A DNA stretch of 64,000 nt. Source: Streptomyces tsukubensis (GTDB lineage Bacteria > Actinomycetota > Actinomycetes > Streptomycetales > Streptomycetaceae). A program made the translations under genes and the position numbers. Under the pieces are notes generated by a model. It was not told the DNA's origin and did no database searches. It saw only the letters and a program-made list of their open reading frames with translations. The stretch spans positions 6,408,501 through 6,472,500 of the forward strand of contig NZ_CP020700.1 of assembly GCF_003932715.1 (NCBI RefSeq), read 5' to 3'. Numbering within the stretch: position 1 is the first letter of the stretch; each line of letters begins with the position of its first letter. Shown one piece after another: positions 1 to 8,741 of the stretch.

Positions 1-437
1 TCGTCCACTCCGCCGTCGACGACCACTCCCGCCTGGCCTACAGCGAGGTCCTGCCCGACGAACGCCAGCACACCGCCGCAGGCTTCTGGCAACGCGCGAA
101 CGCGTTCTTCACCGCCCACGGCATCACCGTCCAGCGGGTCCTCACCGACAACGGCTCCTGCTACAAAGCCCGGCTGTTCACCCGGACCCTGGCCGCCACC
201 GGCATCACCCACAAGAAGATCCGGCCCTACCGGCCACAGACCAACGGCAAGGTCGAACGCTTCAACCGCACCCTCCTGGACGAATGGGCCTACCAGCGGC
301 CCTACCACTCGAACGACGAGCGGACCCGGGCCCTGGCAGACTTCCTCCACACCTACAACCACCACCGCAGCCACACCGCCCTCGGCGGACACCCACCCAT
401 CAGCCGCGTTAACAACCCTGCGGGTCAATACACCTAG
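1..437 (+). CDS. IS481-family transposase, 3' part (5' end outside window)
   Basis: The reading frame is open from base 3 to the TAG at 435-437, giving the C-terminal ~144 residues of a DDE integrase-core transposase. Visible motifs are an early Asp context (SAVDDHSRLAYSEVL), the second catalytic Asp in LTDNGS, and the Glu-containing RPYRPQTNGKVERFNRTL block typical of IS481/IS3-like rve domains. It ends in the usual helical tail (HTYNHHRSHTALGGHPP). The stop overlaps the stop of the convergent gene at 434, so the insertion sequence sits directly against the lanthipeptide cluster. I could not delimit its terminal inverted repeat. Confidence 0.9.
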   Translation, partial: VHSAVDDHSRLAYSEVLPDERQHTAAGFWQRANAFFTAHGITVQRVLTDNGSCYKARLFTRTLAATGITHKKIRPYRPQTNGKVERFNRTLLDEWAYQRPYHSNDERTRALADFLHTYNHHRSHTALGGHPPISRVNNPAGQYT

Positions 438-1549
438 AGCGGTGGGAGGGTGGGCCGAACATGGACAGTCCTTCGGATCGTACGGTCGCTTGTGCTCACC
501 GCTGCCATTAGCAGTTTGCGCAACTCGTCGGGGAGCCTTCCAGCCCCGAGGGAGCACGCGCCCAGGATCTCTCGGCACTCCCCTTGCTGTTCCGCAGAGG
601 CGAGGGCGTTGAAGAGGGGATGCCGCAGATTCTCTAGGGCGGCGTATCCGTCGTTCTGCTTGGTCGCCCGGTGATGCAGTTCATTTGCGATGTGACGGGC
701 GGTGGCGATGTCGGCTCCGATGACGTCTAGGATCGTCAGTCCGAGTCGGATGTTGAAGATGGCCGTGCCGGGTTCGGGTTCCAGTCCGCCGTACATGCCC
801 ACCAGGTTTTCCACATCGAGGTCGGCGGTTTGCTGAGCGGCGCGGCGGCAAAGCGCAGTGAGGCACGCCGTCACGGCTTGTTCCCACGGTTCGCCGGGTG
901 TGGTGGCGTGGAGGAGAGCGGTGGCGTGGACGGGGTCGTCTGCGGTGAGTGCGGCGAGAACGGCGACTTGGCGTCCGTCGAGCATCCGCTTGCCCATGCC
1001 ACGGTGTTTCTGGATGTGGGTGAGCGCGTCGTTCCACCGGCCTTGGGTGGTGAGGGCCCTTGTTCCGTCGGCGACTAGAACTGTCCATAGCCAGGTCCGG
1101 ACTTCGTGGCGGTCCTCGGCCGTCGCGGTCAGGCGTGCGGGGACGGTGACGCGGCCGAGCTGCACGTCGGTACCCATACTGACGGCTTCATACAGCGCGA
1201 GGAGGTGCTGTCGGGCGATGTCTCCGTTCCTCGCGCGGATGTGGAGCCGGGCGAGGTTGACGACGGGTTCCAGCGCCCGGATGGCGCTCGGGCCGGTCAG
1301 CGGGCAGGCGTGGAGGTAGGCGTCCGCGTGCCGATGACACAGGTCACGGGCGAGGGTGGGAAGACCGAGGTCGGAAGCGAGGAGGGCCGACTGGTTGTAG
1401 ACGGCTGAGGCTCGTGACGGATCGTTCTCCTTCGCTGCTGTCCGGGCGCGGTCGAGCAGTGCGTGGATGCGCTCATGGACCGGTGGGCAGGCGGGGCGAG
1501 GCCGGGCGATGAGTGGAAAGCGCTGGGCGATGGGGTCGTTCGGGCGCAT
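434..1549 (-). CDS. Helical-repeat (TPR-like) protein at distal end of lanthipeptide operon
   Basis: A 371-residue alpha-helical protein with no recognised catalytic motif. Ala/Leu-rich helix pairs such as RASAVYNQSALLASDLGLP suggest a TPR-like solenoid, like the sensor part of many Streptomyces XRE regulators, but no N-terminal HTH is visible. The start is the ATG at 1549 (MRPNDPIAQRF), preceded by AGGGGAA; upstream in-frame codons look like shadow sequence. It follows the stand-alone SpaB_C gene by 31 nt and is likely co-transcribed. Its stop overlaps the IS481 transposase stop, so the last residues (around RPTLPPL) may be encoded by the insertion sequence and the native C-terminus lost. 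Function unknown. Confidence 0.7.
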   Translation of the reverse strand: MRPNDPIAQRFPLIARPRPACPPVHERIHALLDRARTAAKENDPSRASAVYNQSALLASDLGLPTLARDLCHRHADAYLHACPLTGPSAIRALEPVVNLARLHIRARNGDIARQHLLALYEAVSMGTDVQLGRVTVPARLTATAEDRHEVRTWLWTVLVADGTRALTTQGRWNDALTHIQKHRGMGKRMLDGRQVAVLAALTADDPVHATALLHATTPGEPWEQAVTACLTALCRRAAQQTADLDVENLVGMYGGLEPEPGTAIFNIRLGLTILDVIGADIATARHIANELHHRATKQNDGYAALENLRHPLFNALASAEQQGECREILGACSLGAGRLPDELRKLLMAAVSTSDRTIRRTVHVRPTLPPL

Positions 1550-1580
1550 GGTTCCCCTGTGGGCGAGCGGGCCGGTGTTG

Positions 1581-2444
1581 TCAGCGGGCGGACTGGGCGG
1601 GGTCGGGAGCGCCGGTGTCCGTGCTCGTCGCGGCAGCATCGTTGTGAGCGGTGGGGTCGGGGCCGAAGACGACTTCGTTGGCGGTGGCGGCGAGGGCGGC
1701 CTGTGTGGCGTACGGCAGGCCGAGGCGGTTCCACGCGAAGATCACATGGTGGGCGAGGACCTCCCGGAGTCCTCGGTGGAGGGCTCCGGTGGTGGCGAGG
1801 GTGCTGAGTTTGTGCCCGGCGGTTGTGTAAGCACGGGCCCATTCCCTGGTACGGGCCAGGGGGCCGTTCTCGGAGGTCTGGTCGTCCGTATCCACGGTGA
1901 GCAGTCGGTGTACGGCGGCGCGTTGTCGGGTGGTGCTCCGTCGGCCGACCGGAAGGAGGCGGTGGGCGGCGACGCGGGCCCAGACGTCACCCTGTTCGTA
2001 CCAGTCGAGGCCCGCCGTGCGCATCAGGGCGGTGCACAGCAGGAGCGATATCTCCCGGCGGTGTCCACCCACGGGGTGGTGCTCGTCGCGGAGGTGGGTG
2101 AGCAGTCCGCGGCTGTCGTGGTGGAAGAAGCGGTGGGCCGTTTCCATGGCTTCCGGTCCGCCGAAGGCGTGGATCTCGGGTTCGTAGACGGCGGGGGTCC
2201 AGCCGGTGATGTGACCGGCGGTGGTCAGCGCGTCCAGTTCCCGGCCGTTCTGTGGATCGGACTCGGCGGATGGCAGGTAGCGCAGGCGCCAGCACGGGCG
2301 TTTACGGATGTGGAACCACGAGGTGATCGCGCCGTCGTCCTCGGCGGCGAACAGGATCGGGGCGAGGTGGGTCAGGGCGGTCTGTTCGGATCTGTTCCAG
2401 TCGGGGAAGGAGATGTTCACCTGCTGCCACGCGGGGCTGTCCAT
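1581..2444 (-). CDS. Stand-alone SpaB_C / thiopeptide-type bacteriocin biosynthesis protein
   Basis: A 287-residue protein of the thiopeptide-type bacteriocin biosynthesis family, the same fold as the C-terminal elimination domain (SpaB_C) of class I lantibiotic dehydratases. The N-terminus WQQVNISFPDW and the IRKRPCWRLRYLP segment match the family's start and strand pattern. ATG 2444 is preceded by GGAG (14 nt after the lanC stop). The neighbouring LanB already has its own SpaB_C domain, so this is a second copy. Established for the family: it catalyses glutamate elimination from glutamylated Ser/Thr to give dehydroamino acids. Whether this one acts on LanA or only assists is inference. Confidence 0.85.
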   Translation of the reverse strand: MDSPAWQQVNISFPDWNRSEQTALTHLAPILFAAEDDGAITSWFHIRKRPCWRLRYLPSAESDPQNGRELDALTTAGHITGWTPAVYEPEIHAFGGPEAMETAHRFFHHDSRGLLTHLRDEHHPVGGHRREISLLLCTALMRTAGLDWYEQGDVWARVAAHRLLPVGRRSTTRQRAAVHRLLTVDTDDQTSENGPLARTREWARAYTTAGHKLSTLATTGALHRGLREVLAHHVIFAWNRLGLPYATQAALAATANEVVFGPDPTAHNDAAATSTDTGAPDPAQSAR

Positions 2445-2458
2445 GTCGTCTCCAGGGT

Positions 2459-3694
2459 TCAGGCCAGGGCGAGGAAGGTATCCCAGTACGGGGCGGCGAC
2501 GGTTCCGGTGCCGACGGTGTGCAGGACCAGGGCCGCTCCGGCGGCGCCGTCGAGGAGTTCGGGGTTGCGGTCGGACTGGTCGAGCGCGGCCGTCAGCCTG
2601 TCGATCATCTGCGGCAGCTCCGCCGTGATGGCCGGGCTTCCGGTCTGGTCGGCTATCCGCCACGCGGCGTGGAGCAGGCCGGCCGTTCCGTGGCACAGCC
2701 CGATGCCGGGGATCCGGTCCAGTTGGGCCGGGTCGCGCAGGGCGGCGAGCATCGCGTTCTCGGCGGCGCGGACGCGGGCGGGCTCGTGCAGCGCGAGACC
2801 GGCGAGTTGTTGGGCACGGGCGGTGCCCGCCACTCCGTAGCACCAAGACGGCCGGGGGCGGAGAGCCGGTTCGACGTGCCCCTCTGCCGCTTGGTCGAAC
2901 GTGATGAACCCCGGCCACCACGGTTCGGTGTCGTCGCCCTGCCGCCATTGGTCGGTCCAGGCGCAGATCCGCCCGGCGGCGTCGGCCAATCCCGGGACGT
3001 CGGCACCGCGCAGGAGCGCCAGCGAGATGACGGACAGGGGCGCGCCGATGCCGTGGGCCAGTCCGAAGTTCCCGTGACCTCCGGGGAAGTCCGGCGTCGG
3101 CTCGCCATTGGGAGAGACGCCGGTCCACCACGGAGGCAGGGCGTCGCCCCGGCGCGAGGGGGGTTCGGTCAGGCGTACGAGGTAGGCGAGCGTATCGGCG
3201 GTGATCTCGTGGTCCGGGTGGCGGGTGAGGTGATGGGCGGCGAACCCGGTGAGCCCCCGGATCAGGTCGAATTCCTTCATCTCGGGCCGTTCGCCGCGGT
3301 TGATACGTGCGTGGGCCTCGGTCAGACGGCGCCGGGTGATTGAGATGGTGGCGTCCTCCAGCTTCTCCAGCGCGTTGCGGTAGCGGTCGGTCGAGCCCGC
3401 GGCGGTCTGCAGGACGAAGGCGAGGGCCGGGGCACCGAGGTAGAGGCCCGCGTTGGGGGCGGCGGTGAGGTCGTCGGAGGCGGCCTGGGAGATCCAGGTT
3501 CGGGCGGTGTCCCAGTCGCCGCGCCCGGCGTGAGCTCGTACGACGTGGAACAGGGCGATGCCAGCCGCACCCCTGGCCAGGGACTGCGGCCACGCTCGGC
3601 CGCCGCCGCCAGCTCCGGGCCCGGTGAGGTGGGGGTCGGCCAGTTCGGCGGCTAGGGCGTCGGCGGCGGCCAGCGCCTTTGGTATCGGTTTCAC
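2459..3694 (-). CDS. lanC: Class I lanthipeptide cyclase LanC
   Basis: A 411-residue lanthionine synthetase C family protein that joins Cys thiols to dehydrated Ser/Thr to form (methyl)lanthionine rings. The zinc-site motifs are visible: WCYGVAG supplies the first Cys and GLCHGTAG supplies Cys-His. Repeated Gly-rich helix starts (GHGNFGLAHGIGAPL, ARGAAGIALFH, GAAGAALVLHT) fit the alpha-toroid. The GTG at 3694 overlaps the lanB stop (GTGA), indicating translational coupling. Length is normal for LanC. It should act in the cytoplasm with LanB on the precursor encoded at 7014. Confidence 0.92.
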   Translation of the reverse strand: MKPIPKALAAADALAAELADPHLTGPGAGGGGRAWPQSLARGAAGIALFHVVRAHAGRGDWDTARTWISQAASDDLTAAPNAGLYLGAPALAFVLQTAAGSTDRYRNALEKLEDATISITRRRLTEAHARINRGERPEMKEFDLIRGLTGFAAHHLTRHPDHEITADTLAYLVRLTEPPSRRGDALPPWWTGVSPNGEPTPDFPGGHGNFGLAHGIGAPLSVISLALLRGADVPGLADAAGRICAWTDQWRQGDDTEPWWPGFITFDQAAEGHVEPALRPRPSWCYGVAGTARAQQLAGLALHEPARVRAAENAMLAALRDPAQLDRIPGIGLCHGTAGLLHAAWRIADQTGSPAITAELPQMIDRLTAALDQSDRNPELLDGAAGAALVLHTVGTGTVAAPYWDTFLALA

Positions 3695-6600
3695 GACCTG
3701 GTCCTTCCTCGTGCGGTCCAGCTCAGGGCGGCGGCGCGGGCGAGGTGCAGGCACTGGCCTTCGGCGTCGAGGTCGATCCCGGCGACGCGGGTGTGGTGGA
3801 GATGCAGCAGCTCGGGCAGCAGGACATTCACGTCGGTGGTGCCCGCCGTGTCGAGCACAGCCCGGTAGCCGGCCAGCGTCTCGCGCCGCTGGGCCCACGC
3901 GGCGGCGATCCGCTCACCGCCGGGATACCGGGTCAGGGCGTCGTGGCCGTACGGGTTGCCGAGGGCGACCGCTTGTTCGTATACGCCGCGGGTGGGGGCG
4001 GTGCTGGTGGTGCGGGCGTGGTGGATCAGCCAGGCCATCGCGTCGGCCGAGTTCCCGAGCAGGCCGGTCGTGAGGTCGATCATGCTGGTGGCGGTGACGG
4101 CTTGGGCGTCGAGGCCGCTGTTCGCCGTGCTGGCGGCGAGCTGCGCGGCAGCGGCCTCGGAGTCCGCCGCGAAGAACGCTTCGGCGGCGTCGATCGCCGC
4201 CGGCCCGCCGAAGCGGGCGGTCTCGGGGAAGTCGGTGTCCCAGCGCACCCGGGAGATCAGCCCGGCCCGGCGCAGTGCCCGGGTCCAGCCGCCGATCGCC
4301 GCCGGGGCGCCCTCGGCGTGGTCGGCCGGTACGACGAGCCGGAGCCGTAAATGCTCGTCGGGGTCGCGGTAGGGCAGGAACCACCACCGGGTCGTACCGC
4401 CGATTTCCGACAGCAGTTCGGGCAGACGGCCCAGGATGCCGCCGTGGCGTTCGGGGCGGGCGTAGAGCTGAAAGTGGAACCTGCCATCGCAGCCGGGGAA
4501 GTGCCCGTGCCCGTCCGATGTCCCGGTCTCGCGGTCCAGCCACCACGGTGCCCTCCGTCCCGGGCCAGTTCGGGCGAGAGGAATGACCAGCTCGTGGGGG
4601 CGCCCGCCGATCCACCCCGCGTCCGGGGCCGCCTCCACGCGGAGCACGGCAGTGCCCGAACGCTGTACCTGCGCGCGAAGCAGCACCCGGTGCGCCGGTT
4701 CATCCAGGTCGAGACGGAGGCGCTGGTCGCCGTCGCCGACGTACACCGTGCTCGGGACGGCGACCTGTTCCCGCCACGCGGCCAGGGAGGAGTCCCACCG
4801 TGGCTGGTCCGCCTCGCGGTCGGCGAGGTCGGCGGCGGTGAGCAGCCACCGGGCCGGGGACAGGATCGTGCGGCCGTAGCGCACTGCGGGAAGGTACGGC
4901 AGCGTTGTCGCGGCTCCCCAGTCGAAGACCGCGCACGGGGCGCCCATCGCATGGGTGGCCTCGGCCAGGAACCGGACCAGCGGATGGGTGCGGTGGACCG
5001 GCTCCACCGCGTTGAGGGTCACGAACTCCAGCGGGCGCCGCCGGGACCGCGAAACCAGGTAGAGGCGGTGGACATCGGCGGTCACCGCGATGTCGTCCAG
5101 GAGCACTCGCTCCCCGGTGTGCTTGTGGCACTCGCCCCCGACGAGGACCGCGGGCATCACGGCCGGGGCGCGGGCGACGTTCTCGGTGGATGCGTGGAGC
5201 GGGGGCACGGATATCTGCACGGGCAGGGCGCCGTCGGTCGCGGTCGCCGCCGTCGCGTACGCCTTTGCCATCCGCTCGCGATCGTCGGCGTCGAGGAGGT
5301 GGAGGAACCGTCCGGTCACCGTCCCAGCGGTCCGGGACACCCCGGTGACCGCGAGCGTGAACTCCCCGTCCCCGAGGGCGTCGGTGCTGGCGGCGTTGAT
5401 ACGGGCGATCAGCTCCGTCGTCGGCTGAACGCCGATGTCGGGACCGATCAGGGTGAGCACGTTGATCATGGCATCGTCCACCACGATCTCGTGCTGCCGG
5501 CGCAGGGCCGCGTTCTGCGCGAGCGCCAGCAGTTTTCCGTCCCTCTCGGTCAGCGGGGCGCTCGCCGGGGCGGGCGGTCCGCCGAGGAACCCGGCCGGGT
5601 AGCCGATGCCGGTGTCACCGTCCACCGCGTTCAGGACCGGGACAAGGGCGCGCGGGCCGTACCGTTCCAGGAAGCGGCTGTGCCAGTTCGCCCATGCGCG
5701 GCTGAGGAACGGTTGGCGTGCCAGACGTACGAGTGCCGTCGCGGCCCGTGCCGCTTCGTCGGCGACCGTGGTCGGGACCGTCGCCTCCCCGTCGATCCGC
5801 AGGTCGGTCCGGAGTACCGGTGCGGTGCCGGGGGCGATGTGGCGCATCTCGGCGGTGAGCTGGGCCCGTTGTTCGCCGTATTCGGGGGAGGTGTGGGGCC
5901 GGGCCAGAGCGTGGGTGAGAGACCGGAGCCGCGCGACGGTGGCGCCGGCCGGCTGGAGGTTCCCGGCTTCGGCCGCGTCGAGGGCGTTCAGAAGGTGGTT
6001 CAGCGGGTTCGTCGTGGTCATCGGGGCGCGGAGATTCGTGACCAGGAGGCGCTGGGCAATCAGATCCGCCAGCAGCTTGGCGATCACCTCGGCGGGCACG
6101 CGGGGGAAGTCGCCGGCCAGCTTGGCGGCGAGGTCCGTGACCCGGATGGGATGCCGGGCCGTAGCCAGGGCCGAGGTGACCGGCGAGGTGGCGCGGACCT
6201 CTACCCGGGCCGGGGCGCCGCCCGAGCCGCCGGTGCCCCGGTGGTCGAGCACCCAATGCCCGTCCTTCTCCGCCACCAGCGAATGGGTCCGCACCATCAG
6301 GCGCGGCAGCAGGGCTCGGTCCGCTTCCAGCCGCTCGATCACCGTGGTCAGCCACACCGCGTCGGCTCTGACGACGGCCCGGTGCCCGGAGCCGATACGC
6401 ACCGTCGCCGCGTCGGCCAAGCTCACGGGTGCCACTCCGGCGAAGAAGCCGAACGGGGTGGCCCTGCTCGACGCCCGCAGCAGATACCGCAGGACGGCGA
6501 ACATCGCCTTCCGTACGACGCGTTCGGGCAGGTCCTGTTCATCGCGGATGTCCCGGACGCGGCGGGCCAGCGCGGGACTGGCCTGCTCCAGAGCTTCCGC

Positions 6601-6741
6601 GAAGCCGGGTATCCGAAGGGTTCTCTCCAGCCACGCCCGCCAAGAGTCCGCGTCTCCGCCCGGGTCGGGCCACGGCTGGACGAGTTCGTCCGGGTCCCAG
6701 GCCCCGGCCCGCAGCAGCGCGGCATCGACGTGCGCGTACAC
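3691..6741 (-). CDS. lanB: Class I lanthipeptide dehydratase LanB
   Basis: A full-length dehydratase of about 1016 residues: an N-terminal glutamylation domain (Lant_dehydr_N; SSRATPFGFFAGVA near residue 95, a family hallmark) and a C-terminal SpaB_C elimination domain (HFQLYARPERHG ... WWFLPYRDPDEHLRLRL). Established for the family: it uses glutamyl-tRNA to glutamylate core Ser/Thr and then eliminates Glu. I prefer GTG 6741, which has AAGGGGAG six bases upstream; a TTG at 6747 sits directly on that site. There is an in-frame TTA leucine codon (bases 4348-4350), implying dependence on the bldA tRNA. The gene is preceded by a strong hairpin separating it from lanA. Confidence 0.95.
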   Translation of the reverse strand: MYAHVDAALLRAGAWDPDELVQPWPDPGGDADSWRAWLERTLRIPGFAEALEQASPALARRVRDIRDEQDLPERVVRKAMFAVLRYLLRASSRATPFGFFAGVAPVSLADAATVRIGSGHRAVVRADAVWLTTVIERLEADRALLPRLMVRTHSLVAEKDGHWVLDHRGTGGSGGAPARVEVRATSPVTSALATARHPIRVTDLAAKLAGDFPRVPAEVIAKLLADLIAQRLLVTNLRAPMTTTNPLNHLLNALDAAEAGNLQPAGATVARLRSLTHALARPHTSPEYGEQRAQLTAEMRHIAPGTAPVLRTDLRIDGEATVPTTVADEAARAATALVRLARQPFLSRAWANWHSRFLERYGPRALVPVLNAVDGDTGIGYPAGFLGGPPAPASAPLTERDGKLLALAQNAALRRQHEIVVDDAMINVLTLIGPDIGVQPTTELIARINAASTDALGDGEFTLAVTGVSRTAGTVTGRFLHLLDADDRERMAKAYATAATATDGALPVQISVPPLHASTENVARAPAVMPAVLVGGECHKHTGERVLLDDIAVTADVHRLYLVSRSRRRPLEFVTLNAVEPVHRTHPLVRFLAEATHAMGAPCAVFDWGAATTLPYLPAVRYGRTILSPARWLLTAADLADREADQPRWDSSLAAWREQVAVPSTVYVGDGDQRLRLDLDEPAHRVLLRAQVQRSGTAVLRVEAAPDAGWIGGRPHELVIPLARTGPGRRAPWWLDRETGTSDGHGHFPGCDGRFHFQLYARPERHGGILGRLPELLSEIGGTTRWWFLPYRDPDEHLRLRLVVPADHAEGAPAAIGGWTRALRRAGLISRVRWDTDFPETARFGGPAAIDAAEAFFAADSEAAAAQLAASTANSGLDAQAVTATSMIDLTTGLLGNSADAMAWLIHHARTTSTAPTRGVYEQAVALGNPYGHDALTRYPGGERIAAAWAQRRETLAGYRAVLDTAGTTDVNVLLPELLHLHHTRVAGIDLDAEGQCLHLARAAALSWTARGRTRS

Positions 6742-6763
6742 CGGCAACTCCCCTTCGTGGAGC

Positions 6764-6799
6764 GCGGTGCCCGGCCGGCCGAAGTCGGCCGGGCACCGC
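6764..6799 (-). terminator. Hairpin between lanA and lanB (attenuator / processing site)
   Basis: A perfect inverted repeat with 14-bp arms (6764-6777 and 6786-6799) and an 8-nt loop, lying between the lanA stop (6820) and the lanB start (6741). There is no T-run. Such hairpins in lantibiotic operons are known to act as partial terminators or mRNA stabilisers that give more precursor than enzyme; that role is inferred here. Confidence 0.75.
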
Positions 6800-6819
6800 G
6801 GTTCAGTCCTTCGTGCCCG

Positions 6820-7014
6820 CTACGGGCAGGTGGTCGAGCAGGCGGACTCGCAGGTCACGCCGCAGCCGTCGTCGGTCATCCGGATGAGCCGGTCGGCCGA
6901 CGGGCCGGACTCCACGATCGAGACATCCAGGTCCCAGTCCTCGAAGCTCTCCTCCTCGCCCGCGTTCTGCGGGTGCGGCGCTAACGCCGCATCTTCGATC
7001 TGCTGTACGGACAC
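6820..7014 (-). CDS. lanA: FxLD-family lanthipeptide precursor
   Basis: A 64-residue precursor. The leader carries the family box as WDLDVSIVESG (residues 27-37), with Trp in place of the Phe of FxLD. The C-terminal core MTDDGCGVTCESACSTTCP has Cys 51, 55, 59 and 63 and Thr 47/54/61/62 plus Ser 57/60 as candidate dehydration sites. GTG 7014 has GGGAGG five bases upstream. Codon 11 is TTA (bases 6982-6984). It sits between the methyltransferase and lanB. The conserved TDDG segment supplies Asp residues that the neighbouring PIMT-like enzyme could modify. No exporter or leader protease lies nearby. Confidence 0.93.
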   Translation of the reverse strand: MSVQQIEDAALAPHPQNAGEEESFEDWDLDVSIVESGPSADRLIRMTDDGCGVTCESACSTTCP

Positions 7015-7085
7015 AACAACCTCCCTGATAGTTGGGTGGTGCGAATGCCCCGTGCCCCCGTGACGTGCCGCAGGGGCCGGGGAGC

Positions 7086-8306
7086 CTACGACCAGGAGAA
7101 GGCGACGGCGCCAAGCCGCTTCGCCACAACCCCCTGGGACGGTTCAGCCGTACCGGCGGGCATCGGCCGGTACGAGATACGGGCAGCCCCGCGCCGCTGG
7201 TGGTCCGACGCCCATCGGCGAAGCAGCTCGACGTAGCGCGCGGCGACCTGTTCGGCGTCGGGACCGTGGGCGAGGACACCGCTCTCGAAGCCACCAGTCT
7301 CCTCGTTCGCTCGCTTCGTGCGGTAGGCAAAGCTGCCGCCGCTGACCAGTGCCGGGACGCCGCGCGTCACCGACAGAGCGAGAAGCCCCTGATCGACCAG
7401 GTCCTTGCTGCCGTGGAGCATCACCATCTCCGGCGTGTTCGTCGCCAGGAACAGTTCCAGCTCGTCCGGCAGATCGAACGCTGCCCCAGACCACACCTCC
7501 AGCCGGGCCGAGCGCACAGCGGCGGCCAAGGCGTCGGTGTCGAAGTCCTGCTTCTGATCATCGACGCGCAGGGCGAGGCCATCGGTGACGTGAACGAGTC
7601 GCTCGGTGTACGCGCTGGCACCCTGCATGGGCACGAAACCACACAGGCGGTAGCTGTCGCTGACCAGCTCCGCTTCCCGGCCGCCGGCCCGGTCGAACGC
7701 GATCGACCGGGTCAGCCCGCGCATCCGGAGCGGGACGACGATCCGGCCGCGCTCGGAGAGCTGGTCCAGCCACGCCGACGGGAGGTCCCAGGCCCCGGCG
7801 GTGACGATGATCCGGTCGAACGGAGCCAGCTCCGGTACCCCGACGGCGGCGTCGGCCCGCACCACCTCGACCTGTTCGTACCCAGCCGCGTCCAGACACT
7901 TCCGGGCGCGCTCGACGATCTCCGCGTCGATGTCCACCGAGATTGACGCGCCCTCTTTGCCGACCAGCTCGGCGATCAGCGCGGCGTTATAGCCACCGGA
8001 GCCGACTTCGAGGACCCGCATGCCGGGCTCGATTCCGGCCTGCTCCAGCATCACCGCCTGGATGTGTGTGGCCGACAGCGAGCTGAGTGCCGTACCGTCC
8101 TCGTCCCGCTTGATCACCAGGGCCTGGTTGGCTGCGTACGCGGCCTTCAGCGGCTCGCCGACGGCGAACAGATGCCGGGGCACAGCGGCCACCGCGTCGG
8201 CGACGGAGTCAGAGGTGATCGCCCCCAGATCGCGCAGCTCACGCACCATGGCCGCCCGCAGCGAAGCCGCTTCCTCATCAATATTCTTGTCTCGTACCGT
8301 AGTCAC
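7086..8306 (-). CDS. PIMT-like methyltransferase of the FxLD lanthipeptide system
   Basis: A 406-residue SAM-dependent methyltransferase with a protein-L-isoaspartate O-methyltransferase core: AVPRHLF near residue 46, the SAM motif VLEVGSGGYNAALIAEL near 100, acidic VDID, and post-I motif DRIIVTAGAWDLP. A ~170-residue C-terminal extension is typical of the FxLD-system methyltransferases. Established: related lanthipeptide LanS enzymes (e.g. OlvSA) methylate an Asp side chain, leading through succinimide to isoaspartate. Start GTG 8306 has only a weak ribosome site. It is the first gene of the operon, 71 nt before lanA. Target is probably an Asp in the TDDG core segment (inference). Confidence 0.9.
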   Translation of the reverse strand: MTTVRDKNIDEEAASLRAAMVRELRDLGAITSDSVADAVAAVPRHLFAVGEPLKAAYAANQALVIKRDEDGTALSSLSATHIQAVMLEQAGIEPGMRVLEVGSGGYNAALIAELVGKEGASISVDIDAEIVERARKCLDAAGYEQVEVVRADAAVGVPELAPFDRIIVTAGAWDLPSAWLDQLSERGRIVVPLRMRGLTRSIAFDRAGGREAELVSDSYRLCGFVPMQGASAYTERLVHVTDGLALRVDDQKQDFDTDALAAAVRSARLEVWSGAAFDLPDELELFLATNTPEMVMLHGSKDLVDQGLLALSVTRGVPALVSGGSFAYRTKRANEETGGFESGVLAHGPDAEQVAARYVELLRRWASDHQRRGAARISYRPMPAGTAEPSQGVVAKRLGAVAFSWS

Positions 8307-8741
8307 TTCGTCACCCTACCGATCGTGTTTCGTCGTCTAGTCGCATTGCCGGAATCACCGCGACTCCCCAGGAAGACCGCCCCGAACGGACGCGCAGGGC
8401 GGCGCGCATCGGTTGGTGAGCTCGGGCTCGGAAGCGGACGGGTGCACGCGAACCCTTGAGATTCGGATGATGGTCGGGGCCCGCTGGTCACATCGGCCAT
8501 TGCATGCCGATTCTTGTAAGTGCAGCCGACGTCCCGGAGGAAGCCGTCCGCGATGCCCGTCCAGGGCCTCGACGTCCGCGAGATCGACGGACTCGGTCCC
8601 GTCCCCACAACCCAGCCCTCGCCCACCAGCTCCAGGACCTCATCGCAAACACCCGCTGACGGTGAAGGCGTGAGGCAGCGAGGAGACCACGGTTCTGAGT
8701 GAGCGCGATCAAGCCTCACTGGTAGCCCGGAGCGCCGTCTG
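8307..8741. other. Intergenic region upstream of the lanthipeptide operon
   Basis: 435 bases with no supported gene. It must hold the promoter of the methyltransferase-lanABC operon and the 3' end of the kinase-like transcript. Short open frames here lack ribosome sites and family resemblance. I could not identify a convincing -35/-10 pair. Confidence 0.5.

Noticed and set aside
4351..6984. 877-codon open frame on the plus strand opposite lanB
   Set aside because: lanB on the minus strand has full family motifs; the plus frame is Gly/Arg/Pro-rich composition caused by high G+C and has no domain.
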